Below are positions 27,908 to 36,582 of a DNA stretch of 64,000 bases, in pieces (within the stretch, counting starts at the first letter, position 1; each line of letters opens with the position of its first letter). A model generated the notes under the pieces. The model was given only the letters and a program-made list of their open reading frames with translations, was not told where the DNA came from and ran no database searches. The position numbers and the translations under genes are program-made. The DNA lies in NCBI RefSeq assembly GCF_900120175.1, contig NZ_FQLF01000001.1:496001-560000 (forward strand), given 5' to 3'. The stretch comes from Oceanicoccus sp. KOV_DT_Chl. GTDB taxonomy: Bacteria; Pseudomonadota; Gammaproteobacteria; Pseudomonadales; Dasaniaceae.

Positions 27908-29338
27908 TTAAAGTGCGCCTTTATTCCAGGGGCCGGTAATAGCAAAGGTAATGCCGGGTGTCTGGATGTTGACGAACAACCATTCGTTATGGAAATCAGC
28001 GCCAGCCCACTCCTGTCCGACGTAGTTGCCAGGGTTAACGTTGTCAATAATGTTACCGCTGGCATTGAGTTCGAAGTCGGCATGAGCAATATCACCGGCG
28101 CTCAGGTTGATAACATTTTCGGCAAAAATAAATGAACCGCCAGTAGGTGTCAGGCCGCGTAAGCGACAGGGCGAACCGCCGTCTTCACACATAAGAATGC
28201 CACCGCGTGGGCTGACTGCGATGTTGTCAGGATTGTCGGCAGTGGTATTGCCGATATCGCTGGAGCCAGTTGATTCAAAAATCATCGTTAGAGTTTCACG
28301 ACGAGGGTCATACACATAAACCTGACCTTGACGGGCAGCACCACCATCAGTCGATACGAAGAAAATTTTGCCGCTGTCATACCAACAGCCTTCACCACGT
28401 GAAAAAGAAGCGCGACCTGGTGCGGAATTAAATACGCGGCCATCCAGTGCCTCAGGATCATCAGCAAGTACCCACTCTACATCCCAGCTGGTGCCGTTAG
28501 CGAAGCTTGGGTAGCTGGAACCATCGCCGAAAACAAAGTCATCGATACCGACTACTTTTAAGGCATAGAGAGAACCGCCAGCTGAGGGATTGTTGGGCTG
28601 ATTTGGACGGAACTGGTAAAACGCAGAAGGTCTGGCATCTTCGGTTTCGTAGATATAATCGCTTACCGGATCTACCGCACAAGCTTCGTGAGAAAAGCGG
28701 CCCATTGCTTTAATTGGTTGCGCTGTAGCCGCACCAAATCCAGGTATATCGAATACCCAGCCGTGATTGTAGCCATTGTTAGTCGCTGTAGTTTCTTCAC
28801 AAGTTAACCATGAACCCCAGGGCGTTTTACCGCCAGCACAATTCCGAATAGTGCCGGTTAAGCTGGCATAAGATGCGATCCACTGCCCGCTTAAGGCGTC
28901 GAAAATCAAGTTAGAAGTTCCGCCGGCAACAGCAGGATTATATTCGGCAGGACAGTTCATGCGGATGCTGCTATTGGTTAGCTCATGGTTGCGTACTAAA
29001 GCAATACGGCTACCTTTTGATGCCACTACCCCCATTCCGTCATGGCCGCCGGGTGTTAAGTTGCCATCAACCATAGGCTGTCCGCGCCAGCCAAACGTTT
29101 TGTAAGAAAATCCTTCAGGTAGTGCAATTAATGGCAAGCCGGTAGTGTCATCATTAACCGGAGCGATTGGACCGTAGTCATCAGTGTAAGCAACTTGCGC
29201 TGAGGCTTTGCTCGCCATGGCAGTTAATGAGATTGCTGCGGCACCACTAACGCCACCTTTAACGAAATCACGACGGGAAACGACGGGTTCTGTTGCTCCA
29301 TCGGTAGATAGCAATTCCTCTATAGAAGTGTTGTTCAT
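27908..29338 (-). CDS. PhoX family (DUF839) Tat-exported phosphatase-like protein
   Basis: The 476-aa protein has a twin-arginine signal SRRDFVKGGVSGAAAISLTA at about residues 21-40, with cleavage near SKASA. A beta-propeller DUF839/PhoX body follows: LIALPEGFSYKTFGW, GGKTPWGSWLTCEET, GRFSHEACAVDP and DNIAVSPRGGILMCEDG. PhoX enzymes are Ca/Fe alkaline phosphatases with the metal site in the WGSWLTCEE/H region. The tatABC operon lies just upstream on the same strand. Confidence 0.85.
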   Translation of the reverse strand: MNNTSIEELLSTDGATEPVVSRRDFVKGGVSGAAAISLTAMASKASAQVAYTDDYGPIAPVNDDTTGLPLIALPEGFSYKTFGWRGQPMVDGNLTPGGHDGMGVVASKGSRIALVRNHELTNSSIRMNCPAEYNPAVAGGTSNLIFDALSGQWIASYASLTGTIRNCAGGKTPWGSWLTCEETTATNNGYNHGWVFDIPGFGAATAQPIKAMGRFSHEACAVDPVSDYIYETEDARPSAFYQFRPNQPNNPSAGGSLYALKVVGIDDFVFGDGSSYPSFANGTSWDVEWVLADDPEALDGRVFNSAPGRASFSRGEGCWYDSGKIFFVSTDGGAARQGQVYVYDPRRETLTMIFESTGSSDIGNTTADNPDNIAVSPRGGILMCEDGGSPCRLRGLTPTGGSFIFAENVINLSAGDIAHADFELNASGNIIDNVNPGNYVGQEWAGADFHNEWLFVNIQTPGITFAITGPWNKGAL

Positions 29339-29536
29339 TTTTTTTCTCCAATGTTTAAAGTTATTAAGCTATTAACGGTCAATTCTTTTGTGCCGTGCAC
29401 AAATACACTTTATTCATTGAATAAGAATTTTTGATAACAGTCAGTTGACAATAAAATGAAGTTTTTATGTGGAAGTAATGAACAGAAAATGGCCGTTGCT
29501 GCGGTAAATGTTTTTTACGTTACTAGTTTGTGCTAC

Positions 29537-30361
29537 TCATGGTTTTACTGAGATTTTCGGTTGCTTTTTTTCCATTATTCTAATCAGTAAAATGGCGACT
29601 TCATAAAGTATTAGTACCGGCATGCCTAATGCAATTTGTGATATCAAGTCTGGAGGAGTAATGAGTGCGGCAACGGCAAAGGTAATGACGATGGCATAGC
29701 GGCGTTTTTCGGTAAGAAATTGTGCGTCTATTAACCCAGTCTTGGCTAGCAATATCAACGCAACAGGTAGTTCAAAGCTCAGGCCGAATGCAAGGATTAA
29801 TTGAATAACTAAACTAAGGTATTCACTGACCCTTGGTTCCAGTTCTACAGCCATTGCTGAGTCGCCGGCCAGAGTTTCGAAACCTAGAAAAAACTGCCAG
29901 GCTAGTGGGAAGACGACAAAGTAAGCCAGTGAGGCACCTAGTACAAATAGTATGGGTGTCAGCCAAAAGAAAATTTGAAGCGACTTTTGTTCATGGTTGT
30001 ATAGCCCTGGAGCGAGAAATTTCCATATTTGGTTGAGGAAAAAGGGCGCGGTAAAAAAGAATGCAGTAAAAAATGACAACTTTAAGTAAGTGAAAAAAGC
30101 TTCGTGCAAGCCAGTGAAAATCATTCTTCTATGTTGGTTTTCACCAAAAACCTCAAGTAAAGGGCGCAATAGAAAGGCGTATATATCCTGAGCAAATAAA
30201 TAGGCTGCACCAAAAACGATGGCAAAAAATACAAAGCATAGTAGCAGGCGTTTGCGTAATTCAACTAGATGGGTGAGTAGTGGGGCAGTATTGTTTACAG
30301 GGTTGTTATGTTTCATGTCGTTATCGTTATTATTGGAGGTGAGCTCGCTATCTATGTTCAT
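29537..30361 (-). CDS. tatC: Twin-arginine translocase subunit TatC
   Basis: The 274-aa protein has six membrane helices and the TatC landmarks: LVELRKRLLLCFVFFAIVF, FTGLHEAFFTYLKLSFF, FFLNQIWKFLAPGLYNHE and FGLSFELPVALILL. The conserved Glu and Phe residues of the signal-peptide site are in these. A hydrophilic N-terminal extension (MNIDSELTSNNNDND) may mean that the true start is the Met at 30316. It is the last gene of tatABC. Confidence 0.93.
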   Translation of the reverse strand: MNIDSELTSNNNDNDMKHNNPVNNTAPLLTHLVELRKRLLLCFVFFAIVFGAAYLFAQDIYAFLLRPLLEVFGENQHRRMIFTGLHEAFFTYLKLSFFTAFFFTAPFFLNQIWKFLAPGLYNHEQKSLQIFFWLTPILFVLGASLAYFVVFPLAWQFFLGFETLAGDSAMAVELEPRVSEYLSLVIQLILAFGLSFELPVALILLAKTGLIDAQFLTEKRRYAIVITFAVAALITPPDLISQIALGMPVLILYEVAILLIRIMEKKQPKISVKP

Positions 30362-30399
30362 GACTTGAATCTATTGTTGGCAGAGCATCATCAACTGGC

Positions 30400-30782
30400 T
30401 TAGGCGATCGAAGATGGCTGTGCTTCAGCGGGTTGATTTAATTGATCCTGTTTAATTTTATCAACGGCAGCATTAAACTCCTGTTCAATTCTTTCTACCG
30501 CTTCTCGATCTCTAAGAGGTTCATCTATCTTAAGGCTTGTTTTAATATGCTCGGGGAGTAATTCAAAATAATCGGGCTGACCATTATTCGGTCGAGGATT
30601 GTCGGTTTGGTCTATTTCTACTTCCAGCTTTCGTACTGAGAGCATAACGTCCTGATAGATGCGGCGCATTTTTCCACGCAGGGTTCCCATGCCGCGGGCG
30701 AGCGCGGGTAGGTCTTTGGGGCCGATAACAATAAGCGATAGCGCACAAGAAATAATATTTCTGCCCAGCCAAGATCCAGCAT
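30400..30782 (-). CDS. tatB: Twin-arginine translocase subunit TatB (frameshifted)
   Basis: ATG 30782 gives MLDLGWAEILFL, the TatB start, 2 bases after the tatA stop. The frame changes near 30741-30755 and continues as LSLIVIGPKDLPALARGMGTLRGKMRR, the TatB hinge and amphipathic helix, then an acidic tail. About 128 aa in all, normal for TatB. A loss of TatB here is unlikely given the intact TatA, TatC and Tat substrates. Confidence 0.88.
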
Positions 30783-30784
30783 TA

Positions 30785-30988
30785 TTAGCGCTCGGCTTTA
30801 GTGATACTGCTTTCATCCAGTTTTGGCTCGTCACTGGAGGTGGCTTCTTCATCTATTTCCCGCATGCCGGTTTTAAAGTTTTTTATCCCTAAAGCCAAGT
30901 CTGACATCAACTGCGGCACTTTTCCTCGGCCAAATAACAATACAAATAGAACGACTACTATTAGCACCTGCCAAAAACTGAGACTCAT
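30785..30988 (-). CDS. tatA: Twin-arginine translocase subunit TatA
   Basis: The 67-aa protein has one N-terminal membrane helix, the [27 protein letters not shown] hinge and amphipathic helix with the conserved FG(R) motif, and a short acidic tail. It forms the pore-lining oligomer of the Tat system. It is the first gene of tatABC, with a 2-base gap to tatB. Confidence 0.93.
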   Translation of the reverse strand: MSLSFWQVLIVVVLFVLLFGRGKVPQLMSDLALGIKNFKTGMREIDEEATSSDEPKLDESSITKAER

Positions 30989-31071
30989 CGCATTATCCCC
31001 TGACCGTATGAACGGAATATTTATTTAATCATCGAGCTTGATTGTCATGTTGTCGCTAGACAAGAATAAAC

Positions 31072-31284
31072 TTAACCTACTGCTATGACAGAAATGTGAA
31101 GGTTTTGAGTTTTTGATAGGTTTTGGGTATCTGGAAATGTAGGCCTGTGTGATTGCTGTTCGCTAATGAGGTTTGGTGGGTATTCATACATAGCGGCGTT
31201 CAACCTGAGCTGCTCTTTTTGTTCAGGAGTGGCAGTTTTCTTAATTAAGTTGTTGGAGTTAGCTGCTTTTTTAATCAGCCTCAT
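31072..31284 (-). CDS. Possible small protein, unknown
   Basis: An open frame of 70 codons begins MRLIKKAANSNN and contains ATPEQKEQLRLNAAMYEYPP, which has a natural amino-acid make-up. No ribosome site, signal or known domain is visible. It lies upstream of tatA on the same strand with an 83-base gap. It could be spurious. Confidence 0.25.
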   Translation of the reverse strand: MRLIKKAANSNNLIKKTATPEQKEQLRLNAAMYEYPPNLISEQQSHRPTFPDTQNLSKTQNLHISVIAVG

Positions 31285-31531
31285 TCTATGCAGCTGCCGG
31301 TCTTAAGGGACTTTGTCATAGTGGCTTGTTTTCTGTATGAAGGGGCGCTTCCTCATTAGGGCCTAGCTGCGCAGGAAGATCTAATTCTTTAACCTGTGGT
31401 TTGTTACAGGTATGATGATCTGACTAAAAAATAAATTTCTCAGGATTAACCAACAGCCCCTATGCAGGAGCAGTGTTATTAACGCATAGGACTGTTTCAC
31501 ATCATCGTGACTACTATCAGGAAGACCCCTA

Positions 31532-32520
31532 ATGGATCAATCAATTAGCTTATTAACCAGCCCTTTATTGTGGATTGCACTCATCGTGCTATACACGCTA
31601 AAGAAAGGTATTCATTTTGTCCTCAAAACAGGGGTTATGTTATTTACACGCTAGGCAAGTATGATAAGACCTTATCCGCCGGATTGAATTTTATTGTCCC
31701 ATTTGTACAAGCGGTAGCCGCAGACCGAAATTTAAAAGAACAATCTCTTGATATCTCCTCGCAAACCGCTATTACAAGGGACAATATTTCTTTGTCCATT
31801 GATGGCATTCTTTTTATGAAAGTGACTGATGCTGGTGCAGCAACTAACAATGTGACTGATTACAAAACAGCGGTGACGCAATTAGCGATGACGACAATGC
31901 GTAATGCCATCGGCTCAATGGAGTTGGATGATTGTTTCCAAAGCCGTGATTTGATTAACGCTAAAATCTTAACGGCAATGACTGAAGCGACAGCGCCCTG
32001 GGGTGTGATGGTCACCCGCTATGAGATTAAGGATATTGATCCACCGCAGAGTATCCGGGAGGATATGGAAAAACAAATGACTGCGGAGCGTGAAAAGCGC
32101 TCGGTTATTTTGACTGCGGAGGGGGTCAAGATTTCGGCAATCACTAAAGCTGAAGGTCTTAAACAGGCTAGAGTATTGGATGCAGAAGGCGCTAAGGCTG
32201 AACAAGTGTTAGCGGCTGAGGCGCGTAAAGAATCTCAAATCCTCGATGCGACGGGTAAAGCAGAGGCCATTCGGTTAGTTGCAGAGGCAGATGCTAATGC
32301 CCTTGCCACGATTGGTAAGTATGCGATTACTGAAGAAGGTAAATCAGCAGTGACGCTTACCTTGGCACAGGATGCGATTAAAGCTCATCAGGCCATTGCC
32401 AGTGAAAGTACGGTGGTGCTGACGGATGGTAAAACTGCTGACAATATTGCTAACACTGTCGCTCAGGCAATTGCAGTATCAAGCAGCCTAAAGCTTCCGG
32501 GTAATGGCGCAGGGGTGTAA
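31532..32520 (+). CDS. SPFH/Band-7 (stomatin-like, paraslipin) membrane protein (frameshifted)
   Basis: The start is ATG 31532 (MDQSISLLTSPLLWIALIVLYTL...), giving the N-terminal membrane helix. The frame changes at about 31614-31623, where GIHFV joins PQNRGYVIYTLGKYDKTL. The SPFH domain follows with GLNFIVPFVQAV and DRNLKEQSLDISSQ. A long coiled coil (EKQMTAEREKRSVILTAEG) and an Ala-rich tail with VAEADANALATIGKY complete it. About 329 aa. Such proteins form membrane microdomains and usually pair with NfeD, which follows here. Confidence 0.85.
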
Positions 32521-32525
32521 TTAAG

Positions 32526-33001
32526 ATGGATATCGTGCAACATTTTTCCAATCATCATGATCAGTTATATTACCTGATCGCCGGCCTCAGTTTTGTTGTT
32601 GAGTTGACAGTGATCGGCTTGGGTGGCCCGCTTTTATTTTTTGCGATAGCCACGTTAGTTACTGGGTATTGGTGAGTGCTGGTGTTATTAGTGGTTGGGA
32701 AGCTGAGTTATTTACCTGCGGTGTTTTGACTGGTTTAGCTGCCTTGTTGCTATGGCGGCCGCTAAAGCAGTTTCAAAACTCAGGCGGTGGTCCTGACACC
32801 AGCAGCGATATGATCGGGCAACAGGTGCCGGTGAGTACCGCGGTTACCCATGCGGTGGGTGGTACTATTCGGCATTCGGGAATTAATTGGAATGCCCGGT
32901 TGTCTAATGGTGCCGCTGTTGAGAGTATTGCGGTTGGCGAGATTTGTGTGATTGTTGGTGTTGAAGGTAATGTGATGTTGGTTGAGCCCTTTGGTAAGTA
33001 G
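32526..33001 (+). CDS. NfeD family membrane protein (frameshifted)
   Basis: ATG 32526 begins MDIVQHFSNHHDQLYYLIAGLSF. The frame changes near 32661-32670 (ATLVTG joins VSAGVISGWEA). Three to four helices precede an OB-fold C-terminal domain with GGTIRHSGINWNARLSNG and VGEICVIVGVEGNVMLVEP. About 158 aa. NfeD1b-type partners work with SPFH proteins in membrane quality control. It starts 5 bases after the SPFH stop. Confidence 0.8.
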
Positions 33002-33044
33002 TCCGTGTAACATGGAGTAATAATTTTCTCTATTGAGAGGAAGT

Positions 33045-33557
33045 ATGAAAAGAACGATTTTAAAACGAAGGTGGGAATTTAAAACCTCTGAACAGGTTAA
33101 TTATTCAAGAATTAACGGTTATCTTTCGTGCATGGAGGTTTTAAATAATGGGCCTGGCCATTTATGTTTGTATGAGTTGTCTCCAGTTGCCCTGAACGGC
33201 AATCGACGCGAGTCTTTGATTGCACACCTGAATAAGATCACTCATTTGGATATCAGCGACAATATGTGTAGCTGGGATTGGGAGGTGAGATTAGTTAAAG
33301 CTGATAACCCGGTGGAAAAATTATCGGCTGTTATCGATCAGTTCTTTTTTGGACAACAGCATTCGCCGACCTTGGTTGATAGCAAATACAAAACCCATTT
33401 TTTAGATGTATTAATGGAAGAGATGAACTATGTGCCGATTAAGTTTTATGAAGCTATTAGTTCAACGGATGAAACCTGGCATGAAATCTGGTGGAATGAT
33501 TATTTGATTGATGCCGGTGGGGAATTATTCCACCTGCATTTTGGTGCCACTAATTAA
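33045..33557 (+). CDS. Hypothetical protein
   Basis: ATG 33045 has GAGAGGAAGT just before it. The 170-aa soluble product is rich in Trp, Tyr and His (for example WHEIWWNDYLIDAGG, YLSCMEVLNNGPGHLCLYELS) and has no signal or membrane segment. I do not recognise the family. It is followed 21 bases later by another small unknown gene, so the two may work together. Confidence 0.6.
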   Translation: MKRTILKRRWEFKTSEQVNYSRINGYLSCMEVLNNGPGHLCLYELSPVALNGNRRESLIAHLNKITHLDISDNMCSWDWEVRLVKADNPVEKLSAVIDQFFFGQQHSPTLVDSKYKTHFLDVLMEEMNYVPIKFYEAISSTDETWHEIWWNDYLIDAGGELFHLHFGATN

Positions 33558-33578
33558 GACTTAGCGTAGTAGGAAATT

Positions 33579-33848
33579 ATGGAAGTTAAATCAATAGAGT
33601 TACAGCTTAAAGATAAACTGATTAGTTTATCTGCGGCAACTACCAGAGCGGATTTGATAGCAATGTTGGGTGAGCCAGATGAAGTTGAAGGGGCTAGCGA
33701 TACTGCCAAAAACGGTACGGTGTTGGTGTATGTTGATGCCGAGTTTCATTTTTTAGGTGATGCGGCCACGGATAAGCTGGCACTGATTTATCAGGAAATG
33801 GAAATTGGTGGTGAGCGCTATCCAGAGTACTCAATCAAATTAAAATAA
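33579..33848 (+). CDS. Small hypothetical protein with LGEPDEVEG motif
   Basis: The 89-aa protein contains TRADLIAMLGEPDEVEGASD and a VYVDAEFHFLGD...KLALIYQEME segment. These patterns recur in small bacterial proteins often found near polymorphic-toxin or surface loci, but I cannot name a family. There is no signal peptide. It starts 21 bases after the gene before it. No toxin domain is visible in the neighbour. Confidence 0.55.
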   Translation: MEVKSIELQLKDKLISLSAATTRADLIAMLGEPDEVEGASDTAKNGTVLVYVDAEFHFLGDAATDKLALIYQEMEIGGERYPEYSIKLK

Positions 33849-33900
33849 ATACTAGCGACGCTGACGATTACCTTGAGGCGCTAATTAATAAGGATTACCT

Positions 33901-34431
33901 GTGGCGCTAAAACCTACGATTTATAAAGCTAATATAGCTCTGTCGGATATGGACAGGGAGTTATATGACACGCTATCCCTAACGATTGCTCAGCATCCTT
34001 CCGAAACGCTGGAGCGGATGATGGTGCGGGTGTTGGCGTTTTGTTTAAATGCGCGAGCAGGATTGCAGTTCACCAAGGGTTTGAGTACGCCTGATGAACC
34101 CGATATTGTGGCGCGGGAGCTGGATGATCAATTTGCCTTGTGGATTGATGTCGGTGAGCCGTTGCCGGAAAGAATAAAAAAAGCCACGCGCATTGCGAAA
34201 ATAGTCAAAGTCTACAGTTTTAATTCTAAATCGTCGGTCTGGTGGCAGCAAAATCAGCAGAAGTTTCGTGATTTAAATGTAGCAGTTTTTCAATTGCCTT
34301 GGGAAGAGGTGCAGGCGCTGGCAGGATTGGTACAGCGGACGATGGATTTCTCGCTGACAGTCACTGAGGGTACCGTGTATGTCTCTGGTGATGTTCTTGG
34401 TTGCGAGTTGCAGCTGGTTCAACTGCAATAA
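33901..34431 (+). CDS. yaeQ: YaeQ family protein
   Basis: GTG start; 176 aa, normal YaeQ length. Family marks are KPTIYKANIALSDMDRELYDTLSLTIAQHPSET at the N-terminus (about residues 4-36), GEPLPERIKKATRIAKIVKVYSF, and WWQQNQQKF. YaeQ has a PD-(D/E)XK-like fold and was first linked to RfaH-independent transcription; its role is uncertain. Confidence 0.9.
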   Translation: MALKPTIYKANIALSDMDRELYDTLSLTIAQHPSETLERMMVRVLAFCLNARAGLQFTKGLSTPDEPDIVARELDDQFALWIDVGEPLPERIKKATRIAKIVKVYSFNSKSSVWWQQNQQKFRDLNVAVFQLPWEEVQALAGLVQRTMDFSLTVTEGTVYVSGDVLGCELQLVQLQ

Positions 34432-34795
34432 AGTTTGGTTGTAGCCATTTTATTAGTTGTTATAGCACAGGCTTTTATTTGAGATAGCGTTACATTTATC
34501 ATAGTAAATCTGGCGTCTTATTTGCGAGATGCCATGTGTTTATCATCAAAAGTTTAGCTGTATTCAATAAATTTTGTGTAGCAATAAAGTAAAATCGTTG
34601 CTATTGACACTGAAGGAATATCAGATAGTTGCTTTGTTTTGGTAATACTTCGGGTTGTCGATTGGTCTGTCGAGAGTTTTTACATAATCTGTTTGACTTG
34701 AAGTCGAGCTAAGAAGCATACTCTATTATGAAGCTGGGTTGGATGAATTTATAATAGACCGGCATAATTATAATAATGTAAAGGAGTGCATCCTT
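34432..34795. other. Intergenic region
   Basis: This AT-rich gap lies before the first PEP-CTERM gene. A short TAGCAA...TTGCTA pair near 34580-34605 is the only dyad I see. It probably contains the promoter. AAGGAG at 34781 is the ribosome site for the next gene. No gene is supported. Confidence 0.35.
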
Positions 34796-35488
34796 ATGCT
34801 AATGAAATCTCTAGCTCTAGCTCTAGCTGGTATATCACTCTCAACTCAAGCAGCTATTGTCGATCTAGGTAATATTACTCGCGATACGGCTTCAGGTCTG
34901 GATTGGCTGGATCTTACGGCCACAGCTGGTTTGTCTTATACGGATGTGCTTTTACAAATGGACGTTGGTGGTGATTATGAAGGTTGGCGGTACGCTTCTG
35001 CAGCGGAGTTTGATCAACTTGTCGTTAGTTTTGGATACGCTCGCATAAATACTGAATGTACTTATGCTGTGCAGCACTGTGATGAGACTCTATCAGGTGA
35101 AAACAATTTAATTGAAGACATGATAAATACTTTAGGCGATACACAAAATTTTGCCTATGATCAACAGGAGAACGCGGAAGATATATCATCAACAGGCTCT
35201 GGATTTTCACTAGGACTTTTAAGTGATAACTTTTTTTACCCTCAACTAAGTAATGCGCGCACCTTGGCTTTGATACATGATGGAGAAACCATTGATCGTG
35301 CTAGCAGCCTTCCTTTTGCCGATCTGGATGATGCTGTTGTCACCGCTTACACTTTTGCATTGACGGCATCTAGTGATGATCGGTTTGGTAGTTTTCTTGT
35401 TAGACCGTCTGAAGTGCCTATTCCCGCAGCTGCCTGGTTATTTAGTTCCGCCTTGATTGGCTTAGCTGGAGTGAAGCGCATTAGATAA
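34796..35488 (+). CDS. PEP-CTERM (VPIPAAAW) sorted exported protein
   Basis: The start at 34796 is set by AAGGAG 9 bases upstream. The 230-aa protein has a signal peptide MLMKSLALALAGISLSTQA. A body with RDTASGLDWLDLTATAGLSYTDV resembles DUF1566-like or lectin-like modules seen in such proteins. Two Cys in NTECTYAVQHCDE could form a disulfide. The tail is VPIPAAAWLFSSALIGLAG then VKRIR. It is the first of three PEP-CTERM genes in a row. Confidence 0.85.
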   Translation: MLMKSLALALAGISLSTQAAIVDLGNITRDTASGLDWLDLTATAGLSYTDVLLQMDVGGDYEGWRYASAAEFDQLVVSFGYARINTECTYAVQHCDETLSGENNLIEDMINTLGDTQNFAYDQQENAEDISSTGSGFSLGLLSDNFFYPQLSNARTLALIHDGETIDRASSLPFADLDDAVVTAYTFALTASSDDRFGSFLVRPSEVPIPAAAWLFSSALIGLAGVKRIR

Positions 35489-35583
35489 TTATCTAATACA
35501 CTGCGTTTGATATTCTTTAAATGGCATAATTTTTTACACGCTGTGCGTACATTAAATATAAGAACATAAATGGGAGCATTAGT

Positions 35584-36165
35584 ATGCTGAAGTCCCCACT
35601 AGCCTTGATTGGCTTGTTATTTTTATCAATAATCTCGAACGCTGCCATTATTCCGGTCAGTATTACCACAACAGGCAGCTTTAGCAGCGACATGCCTAAC
35701 TTTGTTGGCGAAACATCTTCGGGTACCGGGTCAGGGTATTATGATAGTGTTAGCGGTTTGCTCGAGTATGACTTCCAGGCCACATCTACCTCGGATGTAG
35801 AGCTTTATCAATTTACTCTTTTCGGAAGCAGTTCTATTGATACGTTCGCCGGTACTGGCAGCTTTATTACTACAGACTGTACGGTACAGCTGGACCTATA
35901 TGGTTTTGGTGTCTGCGAATATAACCCTATTGGAGTTTCCAGCCCCATATACCCCATCAGCTCATCCGCGATTGATGAGCAGGGCAACGGCGTGATGTTA
36001 ACGAGTGTCACCCGATATACATTCCTGGATGGCTCCCCGATACCTGCACCTTATAGTATGGATATCAACTTTACTTACAATGTAGTCAGCATACCGGTGC
36101 CCGCAGCTGCATGGTTATTCTCTTCGGCATTAATTGGTTTAGTTGGCACTAAGCGTAAAAACTAA
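35584..36165 (+). CDS. PEP-CTERM sorted exported protein
   Basis: The 193-aa protein has a signal peptide (residues 1-20, ending SNA), a Ser/Thr/Gly-rich beta body (FSSDMPNFVGETSSGTGSGYYD) with a Cys pair, and a tail IPVPAAAWLFSSALIGLVG then TKRKN. The tail is almost identical to that of the 34796 protein, which points to a shared exosortase. GGGAGCATTAGT precedes the ATG. There is no enzyme motif. Confidence 0.85.
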   Translation: MLKSPLALIGLLFLSIISNAAIIPVSITTTGSFSSDMPNFVGETSSGTGSGYYDSVSGLLEYDFQATSTSDVELYQFTLFGSSSIDTFAGTGSFITTDCTVQLDLYGFGVCEYNPIGVSSPIYPISSSAIDEQGNGVMLTSVTRYTFLDGSPIPAPYSMDINFTYNVVSIPVPAAAWLFSSALIGLVGTKRKN

Positions 36166-36201
36166 CAGCCGCCGATGCGGCTAGTGATGTTTATCTATCG
36201 G

Positions 36202-36310
36202 TTTATCTTCAAGATACTCATCACATAACGCGACCAATTTTGCCATTTCATAAGGCTTACCTACAAAGCCCTGCATACCGGCTTGCAGACACTGCTGCTT
36301 GCGTTCCAGC
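36202..36310 (-). repeat. 109-bp duplicated 3' end of the hybrid kinase gene
   Basis: These 109 bases match 39082-39190 with a single difference (36234). On the minus strand they encode the C-terminal residues of the kinase (CLQAGMQGFVGKPYEMAKL and on), in frame, ending DEYLEDK. Beyond 36310 the match stops sharply at GCGTTCCAGC. It is a truncated copy lying 2880 bases from the intact gene end. Confidence 0.95.
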
Positions 36311-36321
36311 CTTCAGTAAAA

Positions 36322-36341
36322 TTAGTTTACATATAAACTAA
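36322..36341. promoter_or_regulatory. 20-bp palindrome upstream of the repeat-protein gene
   Basis: TTAGTTTA and TAAACTAA form an 8-bp dyad around CATA. It lies about 240 bases before the start of the 36583 gene in an AT-rich stretch, just past the kinase fragment. It could be an operator or the site of a weak hairpin. Confidence 0.35.
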
Positions 36342-36582
36342 AATCGCTGATATTTAGCCATCAAAGGCATTTATAAATTTCTTTATAGATAATTTAAATC
36401 CAGTTGATGTTGTTTTTTTCTTTTTTGTATCACTAATATGGAATTGTGTTATGTAGCTAAATTATTTTGGTGACAACACGATTAGATATTTAGCTTAACA
36501 GCCCTGCGCTTTACAGCATTTGAAATCTATGAGATTCTACTGAACATCTAATAAAAATAATGTTCACATGGAGTACGTGGTC

